Positions 40,556 to 52,704 of a stretch of 64,000 nt of DNA are shown piece by piece (the stretch's first letter is position 1; each line of letters opens with the position of its first letter). The stretch is from Triops longicaudatus (Eukaryota; Arthropoda; Branchiopoda; Notostraca; Triopsidae). Below the pieces are notes generated by a model. That model was given only the letters and a program-made list of their open reading frames with translations. It was not told where the DNA came from and did not search any database. The stretch spans positions 1 through 64,000 of the forward strand of contig JAGQDJ010000119.1 of assembly GCA_022885665.1 (NCBI GenBank). Direction: 5' to 3'. A program made the translations under genes and the position numbers.

Positions 40556-43500
40556 ATGAACGAGAATACAACGGACGCTGAAATTCAGGATGGTCCTTCA
40601 GTTCCAGCTGCAAAATCCCATAACTGTCACCTTAACACTGGCATTCTCAAATCGGATCAGAGCTCCCACAGACGAGCGTCTGACACTTCGGTAGATTTCC
40701 GCATCGAGCTTGAGCCCGATCATAGACACTTAAAGGTATTTCCATTGCAGCATGGTTACGACCAAGCATCCGGCATATATAGGATAGGCGAATAACACAG
40801 TGTTGGTCTTTCAAGTGTTTTTAGATTTTTTTTTTTTTACATTAACTGAATTTCAACTGATGACTTACAAAATCGAGTGCGCAAACTGAAGACATGTTGG
40901 AAAATCATGAAATGAAATTTGCTGCCATCGATTTTTATCATTGTTTCAAATTTTTTTCTTTTTTTAAAAAAACAAAATTTGGCTAACTTGTCCACTAGTA
41001 AAAATCGCAAACTGAAAAGCAGTATAAAAAATTACGCTTGGTTTTAAAAATACCACCCCGAAAGCTTTGTAAGATTATAGCTTTTGTGATTCGTCCACCT
41101 AACTTGAAAATTTTGTTTCCGTTCTAATTTTATTATACGTGATACCAGCAAGTTCGAAACGCCCAAAGGTAGTCAATTCCACCCTCATTCAAAGTTATCG
41201 CTTTATTTATTGCTAGCAATGAGTTTACCATACCTACTATTTGTCCAATAATCGAAGGCTTCTCCAAAATTGCTTGCAAGATTGAATCACGCTATTATCT
41301 CTACCAAAGATGTGTATACGGAAATCTTAGACTTACTTGAACACAAAAGCATTAAGCGAGCGACATAGTTTTGATAATTAAGTTGTGGTCATTCGTTAAG
41401 GCATCGCCCCAACTCTCTCTGGATCATTCATCGGTGAGTTTTGCTATCGACCAAACTTCAGCCGCAGCTTTCAGTTCGCAAGAACGGCTTCTGGACTCCC
41501 CAGGGCTCAATAACTTCAGTATGTATCACTGTAAATAACTGTCTTAGACTTAACATGTAATTTTGTTGTGCCGTTCATGCAGATGATTTAGATGACGAAG
41601 AATATTCAACGAGTGCTGCAGCGATTCTGCAACGGCTAAATGCTAATAAAAAGGGGCTTGGGAGAAGCATGAGTCGGCGGGGTTCGTCGCCGTATAGCAC
41701 TCCACCAGCTGCAGCCATGACGGCTGAACCGCCGTTAAGACACGGTCTTTTTTCCATAATGCATAGTGACAATGCCGAGTTGGTGAAACAATGAGTTGCT
41801 TACCCAGACAACCCTTGACACTATTGTCTACCATTCTAGGATGCCACAACCTATTAATGATCCCGACAGTGTTCCAACGGATCGTATTACCCTTCACAAG
41901 GAAGTTATACAGAATACCCGGTATCAGCCGTGGGACATAGGGCACAAATTAAGGGTATTACGACGTGCAAAAGCATACGTACGAAGACACGAAGGCGCCT
42001 TGCAGCAACGATTGGCAGAAGGTCGTACAGCCAAAGATTTATTTGCACAAGGGCACCTGCAAATTGCAAAAGTAGGTTAACAGAGGGGGTAACAATCAAC
42101 GATTTTTTTCGTGTTTTCCTTGGTTTAAGCAATTATTAAAAAAAGATACTTGGTTACAAGTATTAAAAAAAGAAACTAAGAAAATATGGTATCATTTCTT
42201 TTAAACTTCCTCCATAGTAGTCAACATTTCGTTAATATCAGGGTTCGTCACAGCGAGTTTTTCCATAGTAATCCTATGTTTGATGCGTACTAACTCGAGG
42301 AGTAGTGAAGTGCAAGAAGAATAATAAAGTATGTTTTTAAGCTCAAGGATTTGATCCAAGTTGGTCTTTAAAACGTACACATTGTTTCTCATTATGTTAA
42401 CAGAGAATTTAGGTTTGCTTTATAGATCGAGAAGATTAGGCCATTTTGGTACATCTTCTGTTTTTAGAAAAGAGACTTGTGTTCTTATCTACGTCGCTGT
42501 TTTGATTAAGTGTGCCTGCGTTTTTCTTCCTTCCTAGACGACGTGTGATTGTAGAACAAATTTACCTTTCATAAGAAAAACTTTTTATCTCTGTGTTTTA
42601 GCTGTTAAAGCGTGGCAGCAGAGAATTTCGAAACTTGGTAACTCTTCTAATGCCTTGGGAATACCGTATCAAAGAGATCGAATCTCATTTCGGATCTGCG
42701 GTCGCCTCGTATTTTACATTTTTGCGATGGGTTTTCTGGATTAATGTGGTCATTAGCGTCATCTTCGCTGCTTTCGTCATAATTCCTGAAGTAAAGCACA
42801 AAAAATTACAACTCATCCGTTAGTCTTGAAAATTTGACAGGCCAATTTTTTAGCACCCTATGGTAACTGTTATTATAATATGCAAATTAGGTATTAACCA
42901 CAGATTGGAACGAGCCCGGAGAGCGGAAAGGCTTATTGCCACATGAGGAACCAACAGCCACCGACTTGGAAACTCTATGGGATTTCGAGGGCGTTTTAAA
43001 GTACTCGCCCATATTCTATGGCTTTTATAGCAACAGAGACCAAACGAACCAAGGCTACCGTTTGCCGTTTGCTTATTTCATGACTGGGATGGCTATCTAC
43101 ATTTATAGTTTCGTGGCCATTTTACGCAAGTAAGTGAACGTGACATCCCAGTCTTGAGTCCGTTTCTTGAGTCTTACTAAAAACTGACTCGGCACGTTAT
43201 TTTGTTCCATTTCCACGCTGCTGGATGGCGTGCTAAAAAAGAATGGCCCACAATTCGAGACTTTCCAAGCTGTCCGATAAGGAAGACGAATGCACATTCA
43301 CTTGGAAGTTATTCACAGGCTGGGATTTTATGATAGGTCATGCCGAGACAGCTGCTAACCGCTTAGCTTCTATCACTCTCGGTTTCAAAGAAGCCTTACT
43401 GGAAGAGAAAGAGAAACTAAAGCAACAAGAACGGCCCAGCCGACGCATTATTGCCAAGCGGTGCTTGGCCAATTTCTGTGTGCTAATCCTGCTGGCATTC

Positions 43501-46500
43501 AGCGCGTATGCTGTGGTGCTTGTGGTAGAACGCTCCAGCGAACCCGAAGCTGATTCTTCATGGTGGAGGCAAAACGAAACTACCGTGGTCATGTCGCTAA
43601 TTTCAATTATTTATCCCAACTTCTTCGAGCTGCTGGGCCTTTTGGAACACTATCATCCCCGACGTCAACTAAGATGGCAATTAGCCAGGATTATGGTCCT
43701 CAACATGCTTAATTTATACACGCTCATTTTGGCCCTTTTCGGCAAGATAGATATTATGGTAGCTCGACTCCTAGCTATTGTTCTTTTATCCCTTTAATCG
43801 GATTTTTCTCAACGCTTTATTGCAGACCCAAAGATTGACGGAATTAAAACTCAACGTTAGTGCAACCACGCAAGAAACATGGGCAACAGAAGTTCCAGCC
43901 GTGATTTCCGGAAATACGACGTTCGCTTCGTGGACGGAGAATGAGACGATTACATCCTTTCTGGAAAACGCAACACACCTCAATACTTTCCTCGATGACT
44001 TTTCTAATTACACCGAGTGGGTTTCTGTCTATCAAGACCTGTATGATAACGCAACCACGTGGAACGTCAGCGACAGTATGGCTAATAATCCGTGCGTTCA
44101 AGTGTTGGTGGATTGCAAAACCAAAATGGTAGATTTGGTTCTACCAAGTGCAAGCGTCCTGGGAGCCTTTTTAGGATTAAATTTCACATCGTCAACCACT
44201 CCGGATCCAGTGTCATCCAGGAAAAGGGCTCGCAACGAACCCAAAAGCTTTCACTCTCAAACTACGGAACTTTACAACGAACTCGAAGCCAAATTAAAGT
44301 TCCTGGCTAAGGTCAATTACACATCCCACTTAAGTTTAATTCGGCAGTTCTTTGGACCTAACTCAACCAGCGAAGCGAGTTACAACCCACGAAGTTATGA
44401 TAAAGGACTTATGGAACTTTCGCAAATATTAACCCAAATAATTCAGGATTTAGAACGAAATGGAACAATAAGTTCGGAGAGTATACCAGCAGAACTGTAC
44501 GGGTTATCTGAATTTCACGAACAGTACGAATACTACGAATACAACGACACCGAGCTTGCAGACACGGAGCCATCGTCCGTTGTCATTAACCAACCAATTT
44601 TATCACATTCCAAAAAGGGGTATACGTGCTATGTTAACGTTTGTGATGGCCAAATTGAAAATATAACAGTTCAAGAAATCACGAAGAACATAAAAGTAGA
44701 GGCCCCTTGTAGGGGCGACAACCCCCAAGGGTGTACAGATTACTGGGCAGGTTATCGTGGTCAAGATATTTCTTTCGCAGCGTCTTTAACTAGCCAAGGA
44801 CCTACGGATTCCAACACAAGTATAAATCTTTAATTTTTCGTATTTTCTGCATTCATCAAAATAGCACTTGACCAATAGAACATACATTTTCTTAGTAGAG
44901 ATTTATCAAGCAACTACGCGGCAAGTGGTGACAACACCTCCGTTAGATGACAAAATTCGCATAGAACTGAGACGTCTGTGTTGGGAAACCATGTTCGGTC
45001 AAGAACTTGTAAAGCTTACGGTGATGGATTTGGTAATATGCTCTTTCTTCTTAATCCTACCAAAAATACATTGCCATATGCGCTGTTGTGAACTGGTAAG
45101 CTATACATTCATTCTAGAAGTACCATTTACATTCATCACTTCCAGTTCCGGTTTCCACTTCACAATTCTGGGAACTTTCAGAACTATAGAAGGAAAATAA
45201 CGTGAAAATCTAGATAGAGGGATCCTTTTACTCTTACATTTTCTCTAATCGCAATTAGTAGTGCTACTCCCAGTCATATCGTAGCATATAAATAGGGCGA
45301 CAAAATGTGAGCTGGGACTTCAGTCTCTTTGCACATCCAGAAAGATAAGTTTGCTGTTGCAGTTCCATAAACAGGTACTAAATAGACTCAGTTTTAAAAC
45401 TGGTTCATTGCAAATCCGTCACAAGAGTGAGAAAAATAATAATTGTGTATTTATATCACTTAGTTCGACAATGGAGGCATACGGCATTGGACCTACTGCA
45501 ACACTGCCCGGTATGGGCGCAGCTGGTTATCCGAGTCTGAATTCCCCTCCTGCTTATCCATCCTATACACCTCCTTATTCTGCTTCTCCATACTCCGCTC
45601 CTCCAACTCCTGGTTATGCGAGCCCTGGTGCCGTTCCCGTCACTCCGTTCGCTGTCCCTGCTGCCATGCCTGTAGGTGGCGAAAGCACGGCTGTCGAAGA
45701 GGAAGGAGGGTTCTTTCTGTTGAAGAAGCTTCCCTTACCCCTCCTGCTCCTCGTTTTGCCCCTTGCCTTGATCGTAGTAGTTGTTGTTGTCGTGGTTGTC
45801 ACACGTACCACCGTCGTAATACTCACCTTCCTGTTCCCCGGTCTTTTCCCCAAGAAAAAGCCAGAGTTAGACAAGGAAAAGTCAGAGTTCGCTGAAGAAT
45901 ACTATCCTCCTGAATACTATGAGGAAGTGCCGAAGCCCGATTCTGTTCGCCATCGTCGAGAAACTTCCGCTACTCCAACGTTGACGTTCGATCAAGTCAA
46001 CCAGCTTACCCAAATTGTTCTTACGGCACTTCAATCCGAAGAATGTGTCCAACGTTTACTCTGTGAGGCCGGCAAGTTTGCTCGATCCTATGATTCTGCC
46101 AAAGCTGTTACCAAGACTGTGTCCAAAATGGTTCCGAAGACCTTGAAGCCCTCTTACGACATCTTTTCCAACGAGACCAATTGCGAGAAATTCAAATGTG
46201 GCTCGCTATCCCTCCGAAAATAATATTCGTAGTTAATAATTAATATAACTTTCGCTAAGTTAAACTTGTCTTTTCGCATTCTACCTCTATATAGTACTGT
46301 AAAATGCATGTATCCGTATTGTGTAAAGATTTGCTGGAAGTGTCTTTCTTTTTACTTCTCTGTCTAGGTTTTCACCGTAGCTTTTATTCTGATCGTTGAC
46401 TTTGTCCGAGCAGTGTTAGTACGCATACTAAACCCTTGTTGGTGTTGGGATTTGGAAAAATACTTTCCCCAGTATGGTGAATTCAAAATTGCTGAGAATA

Positions 46501-48007
46501 TTCTACACCTTGTCAACAATCAAGGCATGATATGGTACGCATTCTTCTTTAAACGAACAATTTTCTAAATCTACAAAAATGCGAAAAAATGTCCCTAAAA
46601 TCAATAAAGCATCAGAACCAAAATTCGCGTGATACTTAGACATTTTCAATACTCATGTAACTTAATTACTTTTTTTCTGAGAGGTTTAGTGAGGCAATTT
46701 CAGTGCTGAAATAATGCGTTGTTTTACTAGGATGGGAATGTTTTTCTCTCCTGGTCTGCCGTTGATTAATATCGCGAAGCTCACCGTCTTGTTATACGTT
46801 CGTTCCTGGGCCGTGTTAACGTGCAACGTTCCGCACGAGACGATTTTCCGTGCCTCTCGCTCCAATAACTTCTACCTGTGGCTCCTGCTAATGATGTTAT
46901 TCTTATGCACGTTACCCGTAGCGTACGCCATAGTGTGGCTCGAACCGTCGTGGCATTGTGGTCCTTTCAGCGACTACTCTCGCATGTTCCATATCCTCAC
47001 TCAATCTCTGTTTAATTTCCTGCCTTCGAGCTTGCATTGGGTCCTCGGTTACATTTCCTCTCCTGGCGTTGTCATTCCACTCTTAGTTTTATTGATCTTA
47101 GTCATTTACTATCTGGCTTCGTTATCTGCCTCATTGCGCGAGGCGGCAACGGACCTTCGTTTCCAACTGCGCCATGAACGCAACGAAGAACGCCGAAAAA
47201 ACCGCCAGAAAATTGCCGGAAATAAGATCGAAAATGCCGCGAAAGGGCAAGAGGCCGAAAACACAAAAGCCAAAACGACCTTTCCCGAAAACGTCGAAAT
47301 ACAATGGCGTTCTGCGGTTCTCCGGCAGCCAACTGTAAAAAGCGCGGGACAAATGGCCGTCGTTAGGTCGAGAATGTCGAACGAAGAGACCGAAACTAAG
47401 CTCCTAAACATTAACGGTATTGTTAATTCAATTTTGAGCTCGTTCAGTTTCACTTAAGCCCACGGACAAGCGCTAACTTCTTTTTCCTTGGTTCTTCGTA
47501 CGATTGTTTCTGTATGCCGGGCTCGTGCGACAAATCCCAGGAAACCGATATCCTCCGCTTTCACGGTCACAGATGGACGGCGACGCCAGTGAATTGGATG
47601 TCAGTGAGTCTTTGCTACCCGTGGATTCTGCAGCAACGCCAGCAGCAGGCAAAGTAGCTTCAGATGATCTGCAGCCTATACCCGCACTGCAAAACGAAAT
47701 GCCCATAGCGGCCGCAGGTCAATCAGTGGAGGCCGGCAATTCGACAGATATCCCTCAAATCAACATTATTGCTTCAGACGGAACAGACAAATCTGACGTA
47801 TTAACGCCAGCAGTCGTCCCGACAACTTCTTCATCGACCCCGGTAAAAAGTAAAACTCAGAAGAAAACGGCTGTTGGAGCTCTTAATTTGATTTTGCAAC
47901 AAGTGAAACAAAAACGTAACGAACATTTGTCTTCGTCAACTGCGGCTGTGTATCCCACTTGTCATAACAGCCTTAACGATCCAAAGGTAAACACCGGTGC
48001 TTTTTGA
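40556..48007 (+). CDS. Tmc: Transmembrane channel-like (TMC) protein, TMC1/2/3 type, 12 or more exons
   Basis: Exons 40556-40735, 41401-41518, 41583 to about 41733 (or 41778), 41840-42071, 42602-42790, 42891-43129, 43242-43758, 43826-44819, 44899-45032, 46368-46534, 46731-47416 and 47541-48007 join in phase to about 1,360 residues. Family landmarks: WDIGHKLRVLRRAK, LMPWEYRIKEIESHFGSAVA, FTFLRWVFWINVV, TLWDFEGVLKYSPIFYGFYS, IYPNFFELLGLLEHYHPR, the TMC signature CWETMFGQELVKL, PCWCWDLEKYFPQYGEFKIAENI and NQGMIWMGMFFSPGLP. TMC proteins are multi-pass pore subunits of mechanotransduction complexes, or leak channels, in sensory cells. Exon 8 (43826-44819) adds a loop of about 331 residues before CWET with some 13 N-glycosylation sequons. 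The C-tail is long and Ser/Thr-rich. The third exon's donor is ambiguous (CC/GTTAAG or GA/GTTGGT). A GTAAAC at 47985 could end the last exon early. Intron 10 contains another gene. Confidence 0.92.
45287..45324 (+). promoter_or_regulatory. TATA box and initiator of the nested gene
   Basis: TATAAATA at 45287-45294 is followed by TTCAGTC (initiator TCAGT, 45320-45324). The spacing of about 35 nt from the TATA box to the initiator A is slightly long but compatible with a focused arthropod core promoter. The site is inside the TMC intron, upstream of the uninterrupted frame at 45471. Confidence 0.55.
45471..46223 (+). CDS. Intronless proline-rich membrane protein gene nested in a TMC intron (unrecognised)
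   Basis: A single open frame gives 250 residues from ATG 45471. An upstream in-frame ATG at 45351 exists, but the segment between looks like a 5' UTR with a possible intron (AACAG/GTACTA .. CACTTAG, about 45374-45461). Residues 1-70 are Pro, Tyr, Ala and Ser-rich (PPAYPSYTPPYSASPYSAPP). Residues about 80-125 form a long hydrophobic segment (LPLPLLLLVLPLALIVVVVVVV, then VVILTFLFPGLF). Then come KKKPELDKEK, EEYYPPEYYEEVPKP, a possible dibasic cleavage site (RHRRE) and a cysteine-bearing C-terminal domain (ECVQRLLCEAGKFARSYD, NCEKFKCGS). Arthropod genomes hold many lineage-specific membrane or secreted proteins with such a C-terminal Cys helix domain; I cannot assign a function. It lies wholly within TMC intron 10 (45033-46367), on the same strand. 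Confidence 0.8.
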   Translation: MEAYGIGPTATLPGMGAAGYPSLNSPPAYPSYTPPYSASPYSAPPTPGYASPGAVPVTPFAVPAAMPVGGESTAVEEEGGFFLLKKLPLPLLLLVLPLALIVVVVVVVVVTRTTVVILTFLFPGLFPKKKPELDKEKSEFAEEYYPPEYYEEVPKPDSVRHRRETSATPTLTFDQVNQLTQIVLTALQSEECVQRLLCEAGKFARSYDSAKAVTKTVSKMVPKTLKPSYDIFSNETNCEKFKCGSLSLRK

Positions 48008-50959
48008 GCTAGCCAAGTTTTTGAGCGACAAAGTTCGCTACTCATTTCGAAATTCTCTTTCGCATCTGTTCAATCGCTTAGGATAATTTATTCAGTTTTT
48101 TATTTGTTTTTGACAGCAGAGTAGTTGTATTAGGAAACGACACCCAAGCGTTTGAGTCAGAAAAAAAGCTTTGCGATAAATTGAGCGTAGGTAGATACCA
48201 CATGTTATAAGGAATCCTAGGCTACTTTTTAATGATGTATATTGAATGACTTGTAACTGTCGTCGCAGTTGATTAGCAGGTGTTTGACACCATACGTCAC
48301 GCTTGTTTTGCAAGGCAAAGCATGCAAATGCTTTGGTGTAGTTGTGTTTATTTTTTTATACGAGTGGGATCTTTAAGATATGATCACAAAGTCCCCAAGC
48401 TAAAAAGCTGTCACGTGTTGTAATAATTTTTCTGCTCCTCTTTATTTCTACTCTTTCCCTATTCATGTCCCTTCCGTAGTTGTATTATCCGTAGACAAAA
48501 TACACAAGAAGGACGCGCAACTTCCTTTTCGCAGTTACGATGTCTGTGTATTTTTTATGGGTAATGCTGTTGCAGTTGACCTGACATGGAGCAAAACTTA
48601 GAGACAGACTAGCAAGATGCAGGATAATCAATGCGTCTCGGACGTGCCGCGTTCCCAGGCTGTATTGTTCCGATTTGCTGGAATCACTCTCTCGCAAAGC
48701 AAACTAAGCCCCGAGTGCACTTACAGATCCATACGGCGTAGACAATCTGGGGCCTGAGAATCAGACACTCAGCGTCTTTTTTTACTTGCTAGCTCGCATT
48801 GTTTCAACTGGGCCTATTTAACGCCCCCTTTTTCCCTCGTGGGCCTGGTAAGCGTTAAGCATGGAAAAACGGATCATTCTATAAAACTTTAGTTTTATCG
48901 AACAGATTGTAAGATTTGGTGTCATTTGCAAGTTTGTGCGTCACGGTGTTCTTAGAGTCAGTCATGCGTGAATAGAGACCATAAGACGCTCGTGTTCATT
49001 TTAGTTAATGCTCTAACTCATCTTCGCGTTATCTGATTACAGCTAACACGCGCGGACACACACTCCTTTCAATGTCAGCATTTGTGTTTACCCAAGACAG
49101 GGTCAAAACCAGACCATAAATAAGAATTCAACCGTGTTTGTAAATCACTTATCAACAAGTTTGAGTTCCCCTAGCAGCCAGACCGTAAAGTTTGTAAAAA
49201 CATTTTTTTTGGTCTCCCTAACATTTAAAGCTCCCTCCGTGTGCGGGTTTTAATAAACGAAAAAGCATGTCTGGGTGGGCAGTGTGAGAGCTCAGTATTG
49301 GGACGATTTTTGCCTGGATTAAGATGACCCATGTCACGCAAACTCAGCAATAATCGCAATTCACGACCAAGTCCGGTCAACAGCTTAAAGCCATGCTACA
49401 ATGGGACACGCAAGGACGATCAGTTTGAATACTTGAGCACTTGTAGCGAACAAAAAGTATGCACAAAAGGGATTAATTTGCGTAAGCTATCTATAGCCAA
49501 TGAACCAGCTAATTGTCATAGTATCAAATCACCTTTACAAGTCAGTTTGTATAATAAATAAATATATGTAATACATGTACTCTACAGATGCTAAGTAACA
49601 CTTAACGGTGTATCGAAAAATCGAACAAAATGCCGCAACGTTGCAGCATATGGAACTTTTCAGTTACAGGAATTTCATTCGCACACACATTACAAGTTCA
49701 AGGCATATGCTTACAATAGCTAACCAAATGAAAAACGGGTTTCAAATTGCATGTTTTTCTTGTAAGGATGAATGGTCAAGCCTATTTTGTCTCCTGTTTT
49801 TAACGTTGTCCCTAAAATTGACTGCTGCATTTTTTTTCAAGAGTGGGAAAAGGTCCATGAAGCAATACATATCTTTTTCAAATGTTTATGTTAAAGCTTT
49901 TTTTTTTTCTTAAAAGCTCTATAAGCGTAGAAGGAGAAATGCTAGAGATTGAAAGTGTTTTTCTTTTTTAAAGTAAAGTCCATGCTAGCTTTGTGGACAA
50001 ACTTTTATCGCTGGCGAAGCATCATACTTGAAGTTCTACATTTCTGTGACGGACAGACCACACAGAATTCGCCTGCTCTGCCCGAGCTGATGAGTGACAG
50101 ATAACTTCTAAACTAACCTTTTCAATCATAATAGACTTCTCAACAGTCTCACAAATTTTAAAGGTCAAAAAGGAAAAGTTTTGACCCAGTTGGATAACTC
50201 GTAAGTGTGCTGAATTCAGTCTCGGACTGTTAATCAGATCGCTGGGTTTCCTCGTCTCCCAAATGGGCCTACATGTCTGATTTCTTGGTTGCGGTTGTGT
50301 CTTCTTTTTTCGCACTGGCAATTTTTTGTGACCTTTTCCAAGACTGCAGTCTAACATCCTGATGCAGTGCAATGGTAGGCCTACAGCACAGTAAATTTAG
50401 CGCAAGCGCGAAAGTACGCCATTCAACGAAAAAGGAATACAATATTCTACAGACAACTTCGGAAATATAAAGCTTTACCACACAAAAAGTCCTTGTTCAT
50501 TCGGACGTGTCCGAAAAAGGCTATGAATTAGAATATGACCCAGCTAGTGGCAAACTCATAAACTTCAAACTTCGCGGATAAAATCGATAACTTTTTAGCA
50601 ATGTACTACCTACACTTTCTGGACAAAGTCGACTTTATTAGAAATATTTCACACTGTCACGAGATTTTAAAGATATGACCGGGACGTCCTTCCAGAAGCT
50701 CGCGTCTGCTTGCAGGGAGGCGTGACAAATAAATTCTAACGCGCAAATAAGTTCTAACGCTTTGTTACCAAGCAAATGTCCTCATTGCCAGGTGGTGCGT
50801 GAGATTATCTATTCGAACAGCAAGCTTAATCCCGAACTCGTACCAGCTGAGTCATGTACCCTTAAGGTACTGTACAATGAAGCACTACAGAAATTTCACA
50901 GAATGCACACACGATATGCAAGGTGACATCTTGGGCAAAATTCCGTAACTCGTCTAATA

Positions 50960-51130
50960 AGTGAAATCTTGCTATAACGTACGCCTGCTGTTTTAAACAA
51001 GCCTACTTATCCCGATGAAATGTAAAACATTTATTTCAACATTGGCTATTACGTACAATCGGTTACAAGTGATTTCTTTTTATAAAAAAAGAAAATCCCA
51101 CTTCGTATACATTAAGCGAGATTTTACTAT
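50960..51130. mobile_element. Tigger/pogo-like MITE, copy 2
   Basis: The left end AGTGAAATCTTGCTATAACG and the right end, read on the minus strand, ATAGTAAAATCTCGCTTAAT are imperfect terminal inverted repeats. The interior has GGCTATTACGTACAATCGGT, corresponding to GGCTATTACGGACAACCGGC in the element at 26570-26747, in the same orientation. About 170 bp, with no coding capacity. Confidence 0.55.
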
Positions 51131-51203
51131 ATAGCATGCTGGCGTTGCGCAAATACACAAAAAATAAAAAGCTTCCATCGAAGCTTCTACAAATAACACA
51201 GTG

Positions 51204-51317
51204 GACTTCACTGAAGTCAAAATCGGATAAGACGAGATTCCCTTTAACTAGAACGAAAGCTTACGGTCCCATTTTGTAACACTTATGCAAACGAAAGTTC
51301 TGATAAGACGAATTCCC
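51204..51317. repeat. Short palindrome and direct repeat cluster
   Basis: GACTTCA C TGAAGTC (51204-51218) is a perfect palindrome. It is followed by GATAAGACGAGATTCCC (about 51226) and GATAAGACGAATTCCC (about 51301), a direct repeat about 75 nt apart. It adjoins the Tigger-like copy and may be another degraded DNA transposon. Confidence 0.4.
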
Positions 51318-52052
51318 ACTTAGGACAAAATTGTCAACCGGGTTTCGAGCACTTCTTCTTCTTAAGCGGAAAGCACTGTAGTTTAATTTGCAACTAATTT
51401 ATTACACAAACACTCAAATCCTTTTTAAGTTTGGGTTATTCTTGCGGTAAGTTGATTTAGGAGTAATCTAACAATTAAAGTCTTTTAAAAAATCACAAGG
51501 AAGTGCTGAAGACGTTGTCTGACGTTGGAAATCTTGTCAAGATCCGTAGCCCCAAAGCAAACAGAACAAGTTAATAACTCCACTATAGCGGTTTTTCCAT
51601 GTTCGCGGTTATTTTTCCATCGGTAGGCAGTTTTTCTCTACGGAAATGGATTTCATTCTTGTTATTTTACAGCTCGTGAAAAATACGCCACGAATCAGCG
51701 TGCTCACAAGTAACTTCGAGCTTCTGCAACTGACTTGGGGCTTGTCTATTACCACGCTCATTAACTTCTTCCACACAATTACGTTTCTCCCTACCCAAGT
51801 CGGGGCAACAGAAAGAAGGAACAAAGGGTCCACCGAGCCTTAATTCCACTTCGTCTCCGAGACTTACACAAGTAAAGCTAACAACAAGCCAAGTTTTAAG
51901 CTCCCTAAAACCGCCTTCTTTATTCTGAAAGTTGTTCAATACACTATTAAAGGAAGAAAAAAGGCTCTGACGCAAATTTTGGCCTCCTATCCGAGGACAG
52001 GATCTTAATTCGACCACAGAAAACTTTCAAGAGAAGAAAATAACTCTGCAAG

Positions 52053-52097
52053 CCAAAAAAAAAAACAAAAAACAAAAAAACAAAAAAAAAAAAAAAC
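52053..52097. repeat. A-rich tract
   Basis: About 45 nt of A runs interrupted by single C residues. It could be a retroposon poly(A) tail or simple slippage; no retroposon body or TSD was recognised. Confidence 0.6.
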
Positions 52098-52704
52098 GTC
52101 ACAGTCGCGAGCCATAATAGCTCGCGTCACTGGGTCATCCAAATCTTGAGTGCGACAACGAATACATCTGCAAGACGTCCTCAGAGTTTGTTTGTTATGG
52201 AAGGGTATAGATGTTTAAAATCTGGCCTGGGCTAGCTGGTTTGCATAACAGTAGTCCAGACGCCTTCTTTCGTTTACAGTACCCACCGCATTATTTATAC
52301 ATATCCAGATATTCGTTGAAAATCAAATCCCTCCTCCTTCAAACGCTCACTCGCCTGCCTCTTACGCATGAAGAAGAGACGGGCTTATTCGGAACTCAAA
52401 AGAAGGACCTTCTGGATCTGATGTTCGCCGGTACATCTCCTCTTTATCAGTTGGGACTGGAAAATCGGGAGGTTCAGATCCCAAACGCTCCGCTCAGAGC
52501 TTCGCTTGGCCGGACATACGCTCAAACTCAGGCAAGCAGACGGAAAGTACAAAGTGGTCTTGTGAATGGCCCGAACGTTTCTGTAAAGAGCTGAGTCACT
52601 GAAAAATTTTTATGTGTGAAACGCACGTGACGTGAGTACTCTGTGGAAAAAGGGTTAGCTGATTTTCGGATTGTAGCACGGATGCTACTTATCATTTCCT
52701 TGCC

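Larger units (their letters stand above)
48008..52704. other. 4.7-kb gene-poor interval between TMC and beat
   Basis: It holds the TMC 3' UTR, a Tigger-like MITE (50960-51130), small inverted repeats and an A-rich tract near 52056. An open frame at 52211-52594 ends about 110 nt before the beat start and lacks recognisable domains. The beat promoter should be near its right end. Confidence 0.5.

Noticed and set aside
41434..41461. GTGAGT..TTCAG as a TMC intron
   Set aside because: It would be only 28 nt. Reading straight through 41401-41518 is open and restores the phase needed for the next exon, so it is exon sequence.
52211..52594. 127-codon plus-strand open frame just upstream of beat
   Set aside because: No signal peptide, domain or family resemblance, and no splice continuity with beat exon 1. 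It may be beat 5' UTR or chance.
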